Positions 49,657-58,857 of a stretch of DNA of 64,000 nucleotides are shown here, piece by piece. Each line of letters opens with the position of its first letter. Position 1 is the stretch's first letter. The stretch comes from Streptomyces barkulensis. GTDB lineage: Bacteria > Actinomycetota > Actinomycetes > Streptomycetales > Streptomycetaceae. Location of the stretch: NCBI RefSeq assembly GCF_002843305.1, contig NZ_PGSG01000108.1, forward strand, positions 1 to 64,000. Reading direction: 5' to 3'. A program made the translations under genes and the position numbers. The notes beneath the pieces are model-generated. The model searched no databases. It worked only from the letters and a program-made list of their open reading frames with translations, and was not told the DNA's origin.

Positions 49657-51105
49657 ATGGGTACCGAACTGCGTCGGCTGCGCAACTACATCGACGGGGA
49701 GTTCCGGGACGCCGCCGACGGGCGCACCACCGAGGTCGTCAACCCGGCGACCGGCGAGGTGTACGCGACGGCGCCGCTGTCCGCCGCCGCCGACGTCGAC
49801 GCGGCCATGGCCGCCGCGGAGGCCGCCTTCCCGGCCTGGCGCGACGCCACCCCCGGCACCCGCCAGACCGCCGTACTCAAGATCGCCGACGCGATCGAGC
49901 GGCGCGCCGACGAACTGCTGGCGGCCGAGTGCGAGAACACCGGCAAGCCGCTGGAGCTGACCCGGCAGGAGGAACTGCCGATGATGCTCGACCAGATCCG
50001 CTTCTTCGCCGGCGCCGCCCGCATGCTGGAGGGCAAGTCCGCCGGCGAGTACATGGAGGGCATGACCTCCTTCGTGCGGCGCGAGCCGGTCGGCGTCTGC
50101 GCCCAGGTCGCGCCGTGGAACTACCCGATGATGATGGCCGTGTGGAAGTTCGCCCCGGCGCTGGCCGCGGGCAACACCGTCGTCCTCAAGCCCTCGGACA
50201 CCACCCCGGCCTCCACGGTCCTGCTCGCCGAGATCATCGGCGGGGTGCTGAAGGAGCTGGACCTGCCCGCGGGGATCTTCAACGTCGTCTGCGGCGACCG
50301 CGACACCGGCCGGCTGATGGTCGAGCACCGCGTCCCGGCGATGGCCTCCATCACCGGCTCGGTCCGCGCGGGCATGGAGGTCGCCGGCAGCGCGGCCAAG
50401 GACGTCAAGCGGGTCCACCTGGAGCTGGGCGGCAAGGCCCCCTGCGTGGTCTTCGAGGACGCCGACATCCCGGCCGCGGTCGAGGGCATCCGCGACGGCG
50501 GTTTCTTCAACGCCGGGCAGGACTGCACCGCGGCCACCCGCGTACTGGTCCACGAGTCGGTCCACGACGAGTTCGTCGCGGCCCTCACCAAGGCCGCCGC
50601 CGAGGTGAGGACCGGCGACATCGAGGACGAGGACTGCTTCTACGGGCCGCTGAACAACCCCACCCACCTGGAGAAGGTCACCGGCTTCGTCGAGCGCCTG
50701 CCCGACCACGCCAAGGTCGAGACCGGCGGCCACCGCGTCGGCGACAAGGGCTACTTCTTCGCCCCGACGGTGGTCTCCGGCCTGCGGCAGGACGACGAGA
50801 TCGTCCAGAACGAGGTATTCGGCCCGGTCATCACCGTCCAGAAGTTCACCGACGAGGCCGAGGCCGTGCGCCACGCCAACGATGTCGAGTACGCCCTGGC
50901 CTCCTCGGTGTGGACCAAGGACCACGCCCGCGCGATGCGGATGTCCAGGGCGCTGGACTTCGGCTGTGTGTGGATCAACACCCACATCCCGCTGGTCGCC
51001 GAGATGCCGCACGGCGGCTTCAAGAAGTCCGGCTACGGCAAGGACCTCTCCGCGTACGGCCTGGAGGACTACACCCGCGTCAAGCACGTGATGACGGCGC
51101 TCTGA
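49657..51105 (+). CDS. Aminobutyraldehyde dehydrogenase-like aldehyde dehydrogenase
   Basis: 482 residues. It should oxidise an aldehyde with NAD. Catalytic C290 (GQDCTAATR) and E256 (LELGGKAP) are present, as is PWNYPMMMAVWK at the cofactor site. The match to the gamma-aminobutyraldehyde dehydrogenase group (PatD/PuuC) is by pattern: IDGEF, NPATGEV and EMPHGGFKKSGYGKD. It would turn 4-aminobutanal from putrescine into GABA. gabT lies about 4 kb downstream on the other strand. AGGAGCG precedes ATG 49657. A strong terminator follows. Confidence 0.85.
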   Translation: MGTELRRLRNYIDGEFRDAADGRTTEVVNPATGEVYATAPLSAAADVDAAMAAAEAAFPAWRDATPGTRQTAVLKIADAIERRADELLAAECENTGKPLELTRQEELPMMLDQIRFFAGAARMLEGKSAGEYMEGMTSFVRREPVGVCAQVAPWNYPMMMAVWKFAPALAAGNTVVLKPSDTTPASTVLLAEIIGGVLKELDLPAGIFNVVCGDRDTGRLMVEHRVPAMASITGSVRAGMEVAGSAAKDVKRVHLELGGKAPCVVFEDADIPAAVEGIRDGGFFNAGQDCTAATRVLVHESVHDEFVAALTKAAAEVRTGDIEDEDCFYGPLNNPTHLEKVTGFVERLPDHAKVETGGHRVGDKGYFFAPTVVSGLRQDDEIVQNEVFGPVITVQKFTDEAEAVRHANDVEYALASSVWTKDHARAMRMSRALDFGCVWINTHIPLVAEMPHGGFKKSGYGKDLSAYGLEDYTRVKHVMTAL

Positions 51106-51137
51106 GGCGCCCGCGCGCCCGGCGGGACGCCACACCA

Positions 51138-51174
51138 CCCGGCCCCCACGCCCCTCCCGGGCATGGGGGCCGGG
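51138..51174 (+). terminator. Terminator hairpin after the aldehyde dehydrogenase gene
   Basis: CCCGGCCCCCA (51138-51148) pairs with TGGGGGCCGGG (51164-51174), an 11-bp perfect stem with a 15-nt loop, 32 nt after the stop. Confidence 0.75.
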
Positions 51175-51349
51175 CGTTCGTCCGCACGAAGGGAGCGCGT
51201 AGCCGGCTGGTAACGTGGGGCGACCGAACGGGGGAGCGGGCACGGCACGGCCGTGCGGCGCGGCCTCCGTGCGCACGGACGCGGTCCGGCACGACGACGG
51301 ACGGCGCGCAGACCACGCAGGCCATGCAGACCGGAGAGCACCCGAGAAC

Positions 51350-52141
51350 GTGACCACGCCCCCGCAGCCGCAGCCGTACGCCGGACCGCCGGTTCCGCCC
51401 GGACCACCGCCACCGCCGCCGCCCGCGCCGTACGGATGGCAGTCCGGGCCCCACGGCGGGCAGCCGGGCCCGTACGGGCACCCCGGGCCGTACGGGCCGC
51501 CTCCGGTGGGGCCGCCGCCGCGGCGGGGCAGCGCGGGCAAGGTGATCGGCATCGTCGCCGCCGCGCTGATCGGGGCGTTCATGCTGTTCCGGGCGTTCGC
51601 CGAGGTCCAGGGCTGGAACGCGCCGTCCCTCCGCGCCGGTCCGCCGCCCGAGTACACCCTCACACTGCCCGACGCGGTCGAGGGCGGCCGGCTGCCCCTG
51701 ACCGAGGACCTCGGCGACACCTTCCGGCCCGCTGTCTCCGACCCGGACCTGACGGTGGTGGGCGGGCGCTACCACGCCGCCTCCGGCGGCGATCGGCTGG
51801 TGTTCATGGGCTACCACGGGGAAATCGGCAGTCCCGAGCGGTCGAGGAACGGTCTGCTCGACGGGATGGAGGACAACCCCTCCAGCGAGCTCGCCGTGCC
51901 GCGCCGGGAGATCACCCCGGCCGGTTCGGACGAGCCGCTGGTGTGCGAGGTGCTGGTCAAGGCCGAGAGCGGTACGCGGACCACCGTTCCGGTCTGTGCC
52001 TGGGGCGACCGCGGCACGGTGGGCAGCGTCATGGACAACAGTGTCGACACCGCCGGCACGGACCCCGGGGACGTGGACCTCGACGCCTTCGCCGAGCGGG
52101 TCGGCGCCATCCGCGACGAGGTGCGCGAGCCGATCGGCTGA
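51350..52141 (+). CDS. Proline-rich membrane-anchored protein of unknown function
   Basis: 263 residues. The N-terminus is Pro/Gly/Tyr-rich (residues 1-62) and probably cytoplasmic. One membrane segment follows (KVIGIVAAALIGAFMLFRAF, about 65-85). The outside domain (about 95-263) has no family I recognise. GTG 51350 begins MTTPPQPQPYAG, the common start of this Streptomyces group. GGAG precedes it. It converges on the deaminase gene. A transport or wall role is unproven. Confidence 0.75.
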   Translation: MTTPPQPQPYAGPPVPPGPPPPPPPAPYGWQSGPHGGQPGPYGHPGPYGPPPVGPPPRRGSAGKVIGIVAAALIGAFMLFRAFAEVQGWNAPSLRAGPPPEYTLTLPDAVEGGRLPLTEDLGDTFRPAVSDPDLTVVGGRYHAASGGDRLVFMGYHGEIGSPERSRNGLLDGMEDNPSSELAVPRREITPAGSDEPLVCEVLVKAESGTRTTVPVCAWGDRGTVGSVMDNSVDTAGTDPGDVDLDAFAERVGAIRDEVREPIG

Positions 52142-52148
52142 GACACCG

Positions 52149-52180
52149 GGGCCCGGCGGCCGGAAGCAGCCGCCGGGCCC
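52149..52180. terminator. Bidirectional terminator
   Basis: GGGCCCGGCGGC (52149-52160) and GCCGCCGGGCCC (52169-52180) form a perfect 12-bp stem with an 8-nt loop between the convergent genes 51350-52141 and 52199-53236. Confidence 0.8.
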
Positions 52181-52198
52181 GTCCGGGCCGGGCGGCGG

Positions 52199-53236
52199 TC
52201 AGCCCCGCCAGGAGGCCAGGTAGGCGTCGATCTCGGCGGACAGGGACGACTTGACCCACGCGGGCGCGAACGAGGCCGTCACGGCGTTCTTCGCCAGCTC
52301 CGCCACCCCGGCCGCGTCCAGCCCCAGCAGCCGGGCGGCGATCTCGTACTCGGTGCACAGGTCGGTGCCGAACATCGGGGGGTCGTCGCTGTTGACGGTG
52401 ACCAGAACCCCCGCCTTGACCATCTCGGCGATCGGGTGCTCGTCCAGCGAGGCCACGGCGCGGGTGGCGATGTTGGAGGTCGGGCAGACCTCCAGCGGGA
52501 TACGGTGCTCGGCCAGGTACGCCAGCAGCTCCGGGTCGCGCACGGAACTGGTGCCGTGCCCGATGCGCTCGGCGCGCAGGGAGTCCAGGGCGTCCCAGAC
52601 GGTCCGCGGCCCGGTGGTCTCGCCCGCGTGCGGGACGCTGTGCAGCCCCTCGGCGATCGCGCGGTCGAAGTACGGCTTGAACTGCGGGCGCGGCACCCCC
52701 ACCTCCGGACCGCCCAGCCCGAAGGAGACCAGGCCCTCGGGGCGCAGCTCGCAGGCCAGCCGGGTGGTCTCCTCGGCCGCCTCCAGACCCGCCTCGCCGG
52801 GGATGTCGAAGCACCACCGCAGGGTGACGCCCAGCTCGGCGGCCGCGGCCCGGCGAGCGTCCTCGATGGCCTCCATGAAGGCGCGCTCGGGTATGCCGCG
52901 CCGCGTCGAGCTGTAGGGGGTGACGGTCAGCTCGGCGTAGCGGATGTTCTGGCGGGACATGTCCCGGGCGACCTCGTAGGTCAGCAGCCGGACGTCCTCG
53001 GCGTCGCGGACGAGGTCCACCACGGACAGGTAGACCTCGATGAAGTGGGCGAAGTCACTGAAGGTGAAGAACTCCGCGAGCGCGTCCTCGTCGGCCGGGA
53101 CCGCGGAGTTCGGGTGCCGGGCGGCCAGCTCGGCCACGATGCGGGGGGAGGCCGATCCGACGTGGTGGACGTGGAGTTCGGCCTTGGGAAGGCCTGAGAT
53201 GAACGCGGACAGACCGCCGCTGCCGGAGCTGGGCAA
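52199..53236 (-). CDS. Aminodeoxyfutalosine deaminase (adenosine deaminase superfamily)
   Basis: 345 residues. The superfamily zinc site is HVH (H22, H24); HAGETTGP holds the catalytic His and Glu, and VNSDDPPMF the paired Asp. By default it would be called adenosine deaminase. From memory, Sav2595 of S. avermitilis, in this syntenic place, deaminates 6-aminodeoxyfutalosine in the futalosine route to menaquinone, so that is the better call. The TTG start at 53236 was chosen because GGAGGA lies 5 nt upstream. The track's longer start runs through a promoter region. The divergent gene is a DUF4190 protein. Confidence 0.8.
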   Translation of the reverse strand: MPSSGSGGLSAFISGLPKAELHVHHVGSASPRIVAELAARHPNSAVPADEDALAEFFTFSDFAHFIEVYLSVVDLVRDAEDVRLLTYEVARDMSRQNIRYAELTVTPYSSTRRGIPERAFMEAIEDARRAAAAELGVTLRWCFDIPGEAGLEAAEETTRLACELRPEGLVSFGLGGPEVGVPRPQFKPYFDRAIAEGLHSVPHAGETTGPRTVWDALDSLRAERIGHGTSSVRDPELLAYLAEHRIPLEVCPTSNIATRAVASLDEHPIAEMVKAGVLVTVNSDDPPMFGTDLCTEYEIAARLLGLDAAGVAELAKNAVTASFAPAWVKSSLSAEIDAYLASWRG

Positions 53237-53333
53237 GATTCCTCCAGGTGGACGAGAGCGCGGCCATGGTAGGCGGGAGCCGGGCGCGGCGCACACACGC
53301 CTACGATGGCCCGACACTCGACGAGGAGGGGAC

Positions 53334-53987
53334 ATGCCGGAGAACCCGGGCCCGGGGGAGGGCGTACCGCTCGGCAAGGCCGGCGGGCAGCAGGCCGGTG
53401 CGCCGCCGTCCGACCGGCCGACCGTGACGGCGTTCGTGCCGCCGGCCGGACAGCCGCAGCAGCCGCCCGGGCAGGGGTACGGGCAGGGGTACGGGCAGTG
53501 GCCCGGACAGGGATACACGTACGGCGGCGGCCCGTGGCCGGGGGCCGCGCCCCAGCCCGGCCACGGGTACGGGCAGGCGGGCCCGGTGCCCGCCTGGGTG
53601 CCGCCCCCGCCGCCCCCGCAGACCAGCGGCATCTGCACCGCGGCGATGGTCCTCGGCATCGTCAGCATGGTGCTGGTGACGACCTTCTACGGCGTGGTCC
53701 TGGCCGTCGTCACCGGGCCCGTCGCCATCGGCCTGGGCATCGCGGCGCGCCGCAGGGTCAAGCGGGGCCGGGCGTACGGCAGCGGCCAGGCGACGGCCGG
53801 GCTCGTCCTCGGGGTGGTCTCCTTCGTGATCTCGGCCGCGATCCTTGCGCTGGGCGCCTGGTTCCTCCTCAACATCGACCGGTTCGAACCGGCGGAGGAG
53901 GAGTGGCACGAGGACACCAACCACACCCAGGTGGTGGACCGGGCGCCCGCCTTCGGCGGGTACGGCCCGCCCGCCGGGGAGGTCTAG
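53334..53987 (+). CDS. DUF4190-type membrane protein
   Basis: 217 residues. A Gly/Pro/Tyr/Gln-rich cytoplasmic part (residues 1-98) with GQGYGQGYGQ repeats precedes two membrane segments: TAAMVLGIVSMVLVTTFYG and AGLVLGVVSFVISAAIL. The loop GIAARRRVKRGRAYGSGQA is a DUF4190 mark. The short tail EEEWHEDTNHTQVVDR lies outside. GAGGAGGGG is 7 nt before ATG 53334. Function unknown. Its stop overlaps the convergent phosphatase gene by 4 nt. Confidence 0.82.
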   Translation: MPENPGPGEGVPLGKAGGQQAGAPPSDRPTVTAFVPPAGQPQQPPGQGYGQGYGQWPGQGYTYGGGPWPGAAPQPGHGYGQAGPVPAWVPPPPPPQTSGICTAAMVLGIVSMVLVTTFYGVVLAVVTGPVAIGLGIAARRRVKRGRAYGSGQATAGLVLGVVSFVISAAILALGAWFLLNIDRFEPAEEEWHEDTNHTQVVDRAPAFGGYGPPAGEV

Positions 53988-54736
53988 GAGCCGCCCGGTG
54001 GGCGCGGGCGGTTCCCGGGCCCGGGGCGCGCGGGCCCGCCGGAGGCGGCGAGGACGCCGGCCAGCAGCGGCACGCCCAGACACCAGCTGCCCAGCACGTC
54101 AAGCGGCCAGTGGTATCCCCGCCACACCAGCCCCGCGCCCACGGCGGCGCACACCAGCGCGGCCGCCGTCGGCAGCGCCCACCGGCCCCACCGGACCCAC
54201 CGGCCCCATCGCGGCCGCGCGCGGCCGCGGGACAGCACCAGCAGCGCGGCGGCGCCGTAGGCGACCACGGCCGTCGCCGCGTGGCCGGAGGGGAAGTAGC
54301 CGGTGCCGCCGAGCGGGCCGGGCCGGCCGGTCAGCGCCTTCAGCGGCGCCACCAGAGCGGGTACGGCGGCCATCGCCGCGGCGGCCGCCAGGACCGCCGG
54401 CGGCGGGCGGCGCCGGCCACCGCGCGCCCACACGTACGCCATCGCCGCGGCCAGGACGGGCAGCGCGACCTCGACATTGCCCAGGTCGGCGAGGGACTCG
54501 GCGAGAGCGGTCGGCGGGGCGTCCTCGCGCATCCGGCGCGCCAGGCGCTCGTCCTCCTCCGCCAGCGGCCCGTCGGCGGTCACCTGCCAGGTGACCGCGG
54601 CGAGGAGCAGCAGGGGGAGGGCCACCGCCGAAAGCACCGCCAGGAGCACGGCCGGGAGCGGGAGCGGCCGGGGAACGCGGAACGGCGGCCCCGGAACAGG
54701 GGGGAGGGTTCCGGGGCCGCCGTGGCGACCGGTCAC
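53984..54736 (-). CDS. PAP2-type membrane phosphatase
   Basis: 250 residues with about six membrane segments. The acid-phosphatase signature is LKALTGRPGP, GYFPSGHAA and RGYHWPLDVLGS: KxxxxxRP, PSGH and RxxxxHxxxD. Members dephosphorylate phosphatidate, undecaprenyl pyrophosphate or similar lipids. The start GTG 54736 (MTGRHGGPG) follows GGGGCGAGC. The substrate is unknown. Confidence 0.85.
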   Translation of the reverse strand: MTGRHGGPGTLPPVPGPPFRVPRPLPLPAVLLAVLSAVALPLLLLAAVTWQVTADGPLAEEDERLARRMREDAPPTALAESLADLGNVEVALPVLAAAMAYVWARGGRRRPPPAVLAAAAAMAAVPALVAPLKALTGRPGPLGGTGYFPSGHAATAVVAYGAAALLVLSRGRARPRWGRWVRWGRWALPTAAALVCAAVGAGLVWRGYHWPLDVLGSWCLGVPLLAGVLAASGGPARPGPGNRPRPPGGS

Positions 54737-54985
54737 CGCTCGCCCCGGGGGGTGTGGGGCGGGCGGCCGTCCGATCGGTGAGGAGTGTGCGCGAGGGCAC
54801 AGCCGGGCCGGATGAGGGGAATCACCGGCTCGGTACCGTCCGCGGAGGCCCGCGTACGGGACACCGCGTTCTTCCGAGGAAGACCGTACGGCAGGTGGTG
54901 GGCGGCGGACAGGCGTGTCACCGCAAGGCCATTGCCCCCGCACACATTCTTCACGCAGCTCCCCATTCCGGGATCATCCCGGGTG

Positions 54986-56338
54986 TCACCCCAGGCTCGC
55001 CAGGGCCTCCTCGACGACGTCCAGACCCTCGTTCAGCAGATCCTCCCCGATGACCAGCGGGGGCAGGAAGCGGACCACGTTGCCGTAGGTGCCGGTGGTC
55101 AGCACCAGCACGCCCGCCTGGTGGCAGTGCCTGGCCACGGCGGCGGTGGCCTCGGGGTCGGGGTCCTTGGTGCCGGGCCTGACCAGCTCGACGGCGATCA
55201 TCGCGCCCCGGCCGCGGACCTCGCCGATCACGCCGTGCTGCTGGGCCATCTTCTCCAGCCGGGGCTTCATGATCTCCTCGATGCGGCGGGCCTTCGCGTT
55301 CAGGTCCAGCTCGCGCATCGTCTCGATCGCGCCCAGCGCGGCGGCGCAGGCCACCGGGTTGCCGCCGTAGGTGCCGCCGAGGCCGCCGGAGTGCACGGCG
55401 TCCATGATCTCGGCGCGGCCGGTGACGGCGGCCAGCGGCAGACCGCCGGCGATGCCCTTGGCGGTGGTGATCAGGTCCGGGACGATCCCCTCGTCCTCAC
55501 AGGCGAACCACTGGCCGGTGCGGCAGAAGCCGGACTGGATCTCGTCCGCGACGAAGACGATGCCGTTGTCGCGGGCGAACTCGGCGATGCGCGGCAGGAA
55601 GCCCCTGGCGGGCTCGATGAACCCGCCCTCGCCCAGCAGCGGCTCGATGACGATCGCGGCCACGTTCCGCGCCCCGACCTGCTTGGAGATCTGGTCGATC
55701 GCCTGGGCCGCGGCCTCCTCGGCGCAGTTGTCCGGGCCGGTGGGCCAGCGGAAGGGATAGGCGACCGGCACCCGGTAGACCTCGGGCGCGAACGGTCCGA
55801 AGCCCTGCTTGTAGGGCATGTTCTTCGCGGTCAGCGCCATGGTGAGGTTGGTGCGGCCGTGGTAGCCGTGGTCGAAGACGACGACGGCCTGGCGCCCAGT
55901 GTACGAGCGGGCGATCTTCACGGCGTTCTCGACCGCCTCGGCACCGGAGTTGAACAGCGCCGACCGCTTGGCGTGGTCGCCGGGGGTGAGCCTCGCCAGC
56001 TCCTCGCAGACCTCCACGTAGCCCTCGTAGGGGGTCACCATCACACAGGTGTGCGTGAACAGCTCCAACTGGGCGGCGGCGCGGCGCACCACGGCCTCGG
56101 CGCTGTTGCCGACCGAGGTCACGGCGATGCCGGAGCCCAGGTCGATGAAGGAGTTGCCGTCGACGTCCTCCAGGACGCCGCCCCCGGCGCGGGCGGCGAA
56201 CACGGGCATGACCGCCCCCACGCCCGCCGCCACGGCCGCCTGCTTGCGGGCCGCCAGCTCCTGTGACTTCGGTCCGGGGATCGCGGTGACGACGCGGCGC
56301 TCCTGGGGGAGGGCGGAACCTTTGGGCATTTCGCTCAT
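54986..56338 (-). CDS. gabT: 4-aminobutyrate aminotransferase
   Basis: 450 residues, class III PLP aminotransferase. It converts GABA and 2-oxoglutarate to succinate semialdehyde and glutamate. The PLP lysine lies in LITTAKGIAGGLP near residue 295. FNSGAEAVENAVKIAR and VADEIQSGFCRTG bind the cofactor. ATG 56338 has GAGGAGT about 8 nt upstream. The aldehyde dehydrogenases and the PucR-type regulator nearby make a GABA or polyamine degradation role likely. The 249-bp stretch to the phosphatase gene holds a weak hairpin (54968-54982) as terminator. Confidence 0.92.
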   Translation of the reverse strand: MSEMPKGSALPQERRVVTAIPGPKSQELAARKQAAVAAGVGAVMPVFAARAGGGVLEDVDGNSFIDLGSGIAVTSVGNSAEAVVRRAAAQLELFTHTCVMVTPYEGYVEVCEELARLTPGDHAKRSALFNSGAEAVENAVKIARSYTGRQAVVVFDHGYHGRTNLTMALTAKNMPYKQGFGPFAPEVYRVPVAYPFRWPTGPDNCAEEAAAQAIDQISKQVGARNVAAIVIEPLLGEGGFIEPARGFLPRIAEFARDNGIVFVADEIQSGFCRTGQWFACEDEGIVPDLITTAKGIAGGLPLAAVTGRAEIMDAVHSGGLGGTYGGNPVACAAALGAIETMRELDLNAKARRIEEIMKPRLEKMAQQHGVIGEVRGRGAMIAVELVRPGTKDPDPEATAAVARHCHQAGVLVLTTGTYGNVVRFLPPLVIGEDLLNEGLDVVEEALASLG

Positions 56339-56511
56339 AACGGACTCCTCGGGCTCATCGGTGCGAAGGGGTGTTCATGGGTGTGGTTTCTCGCAGGCTA
56401 GGGCTGGGGAGGGTGCGTCGACATGCACCGCCGCGGAGAAGTGTCCGTGTCGTGTTGGCCGCGGTGGACATGGCCGGTTGTGTACGGCGGTCAACCGCGT
56501 TTGCCGGAGGC

Positions 56512-56517
56512 TAGATT
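56512..56517 (+). promoter_or_regulatory. -10 element (TAGATT) of the ATPase gene
   Basis: TAGATT ends 6 nt before GTG 56524, with no SD between. The mRNA is probably leaderless. The -35 candidate GGTCAA (56489-56494), 17 bp upstream, is poor. Confidence 0.45.
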
Positions 56518-56523
56518 GGGACG

Positions 56524-58833
56524 GTGGACGGGCGAGGGCGTGCCGGACGAGGAGCTGGGCGGGGCATGGTGAACGGCGGGACGCACGGGGCATGGGGGGC
56601 AGGAGATCCGGGGGACCCGCGCGGGGTGCGCGGCGGGCGGGGGGACCTGCCGGCGATGCCGCTGACCCCGCCCGCGCCCCCGATGCCGCGGCAGGCGCCC
56701 TCGGCCGGGCCGTCCCTGGGCGAGTGGCTGCGCGCCCCGCGCCCCGAGGCGGACCCCGGCATCTGGCGGTACGGGCACCGGCCCAGGCCACCGGAGGACC
56801 CCGACCGGCTGGGCGACCGGCAACTGCTGGGCGGGGCGGCACTGGTGATGCTCTGCGGGCTGCTGGTGTGGTCGTTGTGCTGGAACGGCTACATCGACTT
56901 CTGGGTGAAGCCGCTGGAGTGGTTCACGCCCGACTCCTGGCGTGAGCTGGGCGGGGACCACGAGGCGTTCGTCCGGGCGGCGAAGATCTACGAGTACCTG
57001 TTCACCATCGTCTTCTTCTCGGCCGTCGTCTGGATGGCCCGGGGCGGCGAGATCTGGCGGCGCTACGTGCGCCCGCGGCTGCGCGGGCAGGGCGGGCAGG
57101 GCGGGCAGGGCGGGCAGGGCGGGCCGGAGGGGACCGGGGGAGGAGCCGACCGGCCGGCCGGCCCGGCGGCCGCGCCCCCCGGCGGGCCCGCCGATCCGGC
57201 GCTGTGGCCCCAGCTGCGGGCGGTGGGCGAGCACGCCGCCGCCGACCGGCTGACGGCCGAGATCCACGGCGGCGGGATGAACGACGTCGACTACGTCCGG
57301 ATCGACCGCGCCTGGCAGGCGGTACGGGCGCGGTACGAACAACTGCCCGCCTTCACCGAGGCCGTGCTCGACCGGGGAGCCGCCGCCTTCGCCCACCCCT
57401 CCGGCGACCGCGACCTGCCCGTCCGGGCGGCCCGGCACGACCTGCTGACCGGGCAGGTGCGGCTGGGCGCCGCGCCCGACGAGGAGCGCAACCCGTACGC
57501 CTACCGGGGCGCCCGCCTCGCACTGGAGCCCGCGCTGCTGAGCACCTCGATGCTGGTGGTGGGGCCGTCGGCGGCGGGCAAGACCAGCCGGGTGGTGCGG
57601 CCGGTGGTGGAGTCCCTGGCCCTCCAGGCCCTCACCGGGCGGGCCGCCGTGGTCGCCGTGGGCACGGCGGGTGCCGGGCTCGGCCCCGACGAGGCCTACG
57701 ACGTGGTGATCCGGCTCGGCGACCCCGGGTCCGCCCACGACCTCGACCTCTACGGCGGCACCGACGACCCGGACGAGGCCGCCGCCGTCCTGGCCGAGGC
57801 GCTGGTCGGGGACGCGCCCGGCGGCCCGGTGGGCCCCGGTGGTGCGGGCGGCTTCGGCGGTGAGGCCGACACCCGCCGCGCCGCCACCGCCCTCGCCCAG
57901 CTCATCGGCCCCCACCGGGCCGCCCACGGCCGCTTCCCGTCCGTGCCGGAACTGCGCGAGCTGCTCGACGGGGTGCCCGTCGCGCTCGCCGCACTGCGCC
58001 AGGCGTGCGAGGCCGCCGGGGACGGCGCCGCCCTGCGCGAACTGGACGCCCGCGAGCGCCAGTCGGAGCGGCCCGGCGATCCGGGACCGCTGCTCGCTGA
58101 CCGGATCGCGCTGCTGGACCGGCCCGCGTTCGCCGGGTTCTTCGGCACCGGCGGCATCGGCGGCACCGGCGGCAGGGGCCGCACGAGCGGGGCCACCCGC
58201 CCCTTCGCCATGCGCGACCTGGCGCACCCGCTGCGGGTGCGGATCGACCTGCCCGAGCGCGGCCACGCGGAGGCGTCCCGGCTGCTGGCCCGGCTGCTGC
58301 TCGCCCAGTTCACCGCCTGTGCCCGCGACCGCGACGAACGCTCCCTGTTCGCCTGCCTGGTGCTCGACGACGCCGCGCACACCCTCACCCCCGCCTCCGT
58401 ACGCGCCGTCCAGCGGCTGCGGACCGCCAATGCGGGGGTGGTGCTGGCGCTGCGCAGCCTGGACGAGGTGCCCGAGCCGCTGCGTGCGGCGGCGGTGGGG
58501 GCGGTCGGCTGCCGGGTGGTGCTGTCGGGGGTGAGCACCTGGGACGGCGAGGTGTTCGCGCAGGCGTGGGGGCGGGAGTGGGTGAAGACCGAGGACGTCA
58601 CCCACAACCCCGACTTCTCCGGAGGCGCGCTCCGGCGTGCCCTGCGCGGGATCCGGGCCCTGTTCACGGGGGTGCGGGCGACCACCCGCTCGGTCACCGT
58701 GCGCACGGTTCAGCGCGAGCGCTGGTCCGCCTCCGACCTCGCGCACAAGGTGCCGCCGGGCCACGCGGTGGTGTCGCTGACCACCGTCCGGGGCGAGGCG
58801 AGCCCGCCGGTCCTGGCCCGGCTCGGGGAGTAG
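56524..58833 (+). CDS. Membrane-anchored VirD4/TraG-like P-loop ATPase, unknown role
   Basis: 769 residues. Two membrane segments (about 100-122 and 155-175) follow a Pro/Gly-rich N-terminus. The P-loop is VVGPSAAGKTSRVVRPV (G347 to T354), like the VVGPTRSGKT of type IV coupling proteins. A VirD4-like Walker B is SLFACLVLDDAAHTLTP. The domain continues with AGVVLALRSLDEVPEPL and the late YGGTDDP region. Nearby genes are metabolic, with no relaxase or pilus genes. I recall it as common in Streptomyces under the label ATP/GTP-binding protein. The role is unknown. GTG 56524 is set by the -10 hexamer; ATG 56566 is the alternative. Confidence 0.7.
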   Translation: MDGRGRAGRGAGRGMVNGGTHGAWGAGDPGDPRGVRGGRGDLPAMPLTPPAPPMPRQAPSAGPSLGEWLRAPRPEADPGIWRYGHRPRPPEDPDRLGDRQLLGGAALVMLCGLLVWSLCWNGYIDFWVKPLEWFTPDSWRELGGDHEAFVRAAKIYEYLFTIVFFSAVVWMARGGEIWRRYVRPRLRGQGGQGGQGGQGGPEGTGGGADRPAGPAAAPPGGPADPALWPQLRAVGEHAAADRLTAEIHGGGMNDVDYVRIDRAWQAVRARYEQLPAFTEAVLDRGAAAFAHPSGDRDLPVRAARHDLLTGQVRLGAAPDEERNPYAYRGARLALEPALLSTSMLVVGPSAAGKTSRVVRPVVESLALQALTGRAAVVAVGTAGAGLGPDEAYDVVIRLGDPGSAHDLDLYGGTDDPDEAAAVLAEALVGDAPGGPVGPGGAGGFGGEADTRRAATALAQLIGPHRAAHGRFPSVPELRELLDGVPVALAALRQACEAAGDGAALRELDARERQSERPGDPGPLLADRIALLDRPAFAGFFGTGGIGGTGGRGRTSGATRPFAMRDLAHPLRVRIDLPERGHAEASRLLARLLLAQFTACARDRDERSLFACLVLDDAAHTLTPASVRAVQRLRTANAGVVLALRSLDEVPEPLRAAAVGAVGCRVVLSGVSTWDGEVFAQAWGREWVKTEDVTHNPDFSGGALRRALRGIRALFTGVRATTRSVTVRTVQRERWSASDLAHKVPPGHAVVSLTTVRGEASPPVLARLGE
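57085..57120 (+). repeat. Four 9-bp tandem repeats in the ATPase gene
   Basis: GGGCAGGGC at 57085, 57094, 57103 and 57112, in frame, encodes Gly-Gln-Gly four times. It sits in the linker between the second membrane segment and the ATPase domain. Confidence 0.9.
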
Positions 58834-58857
58834 CCGGGGCGCGCGGGCGGCCCGGAG

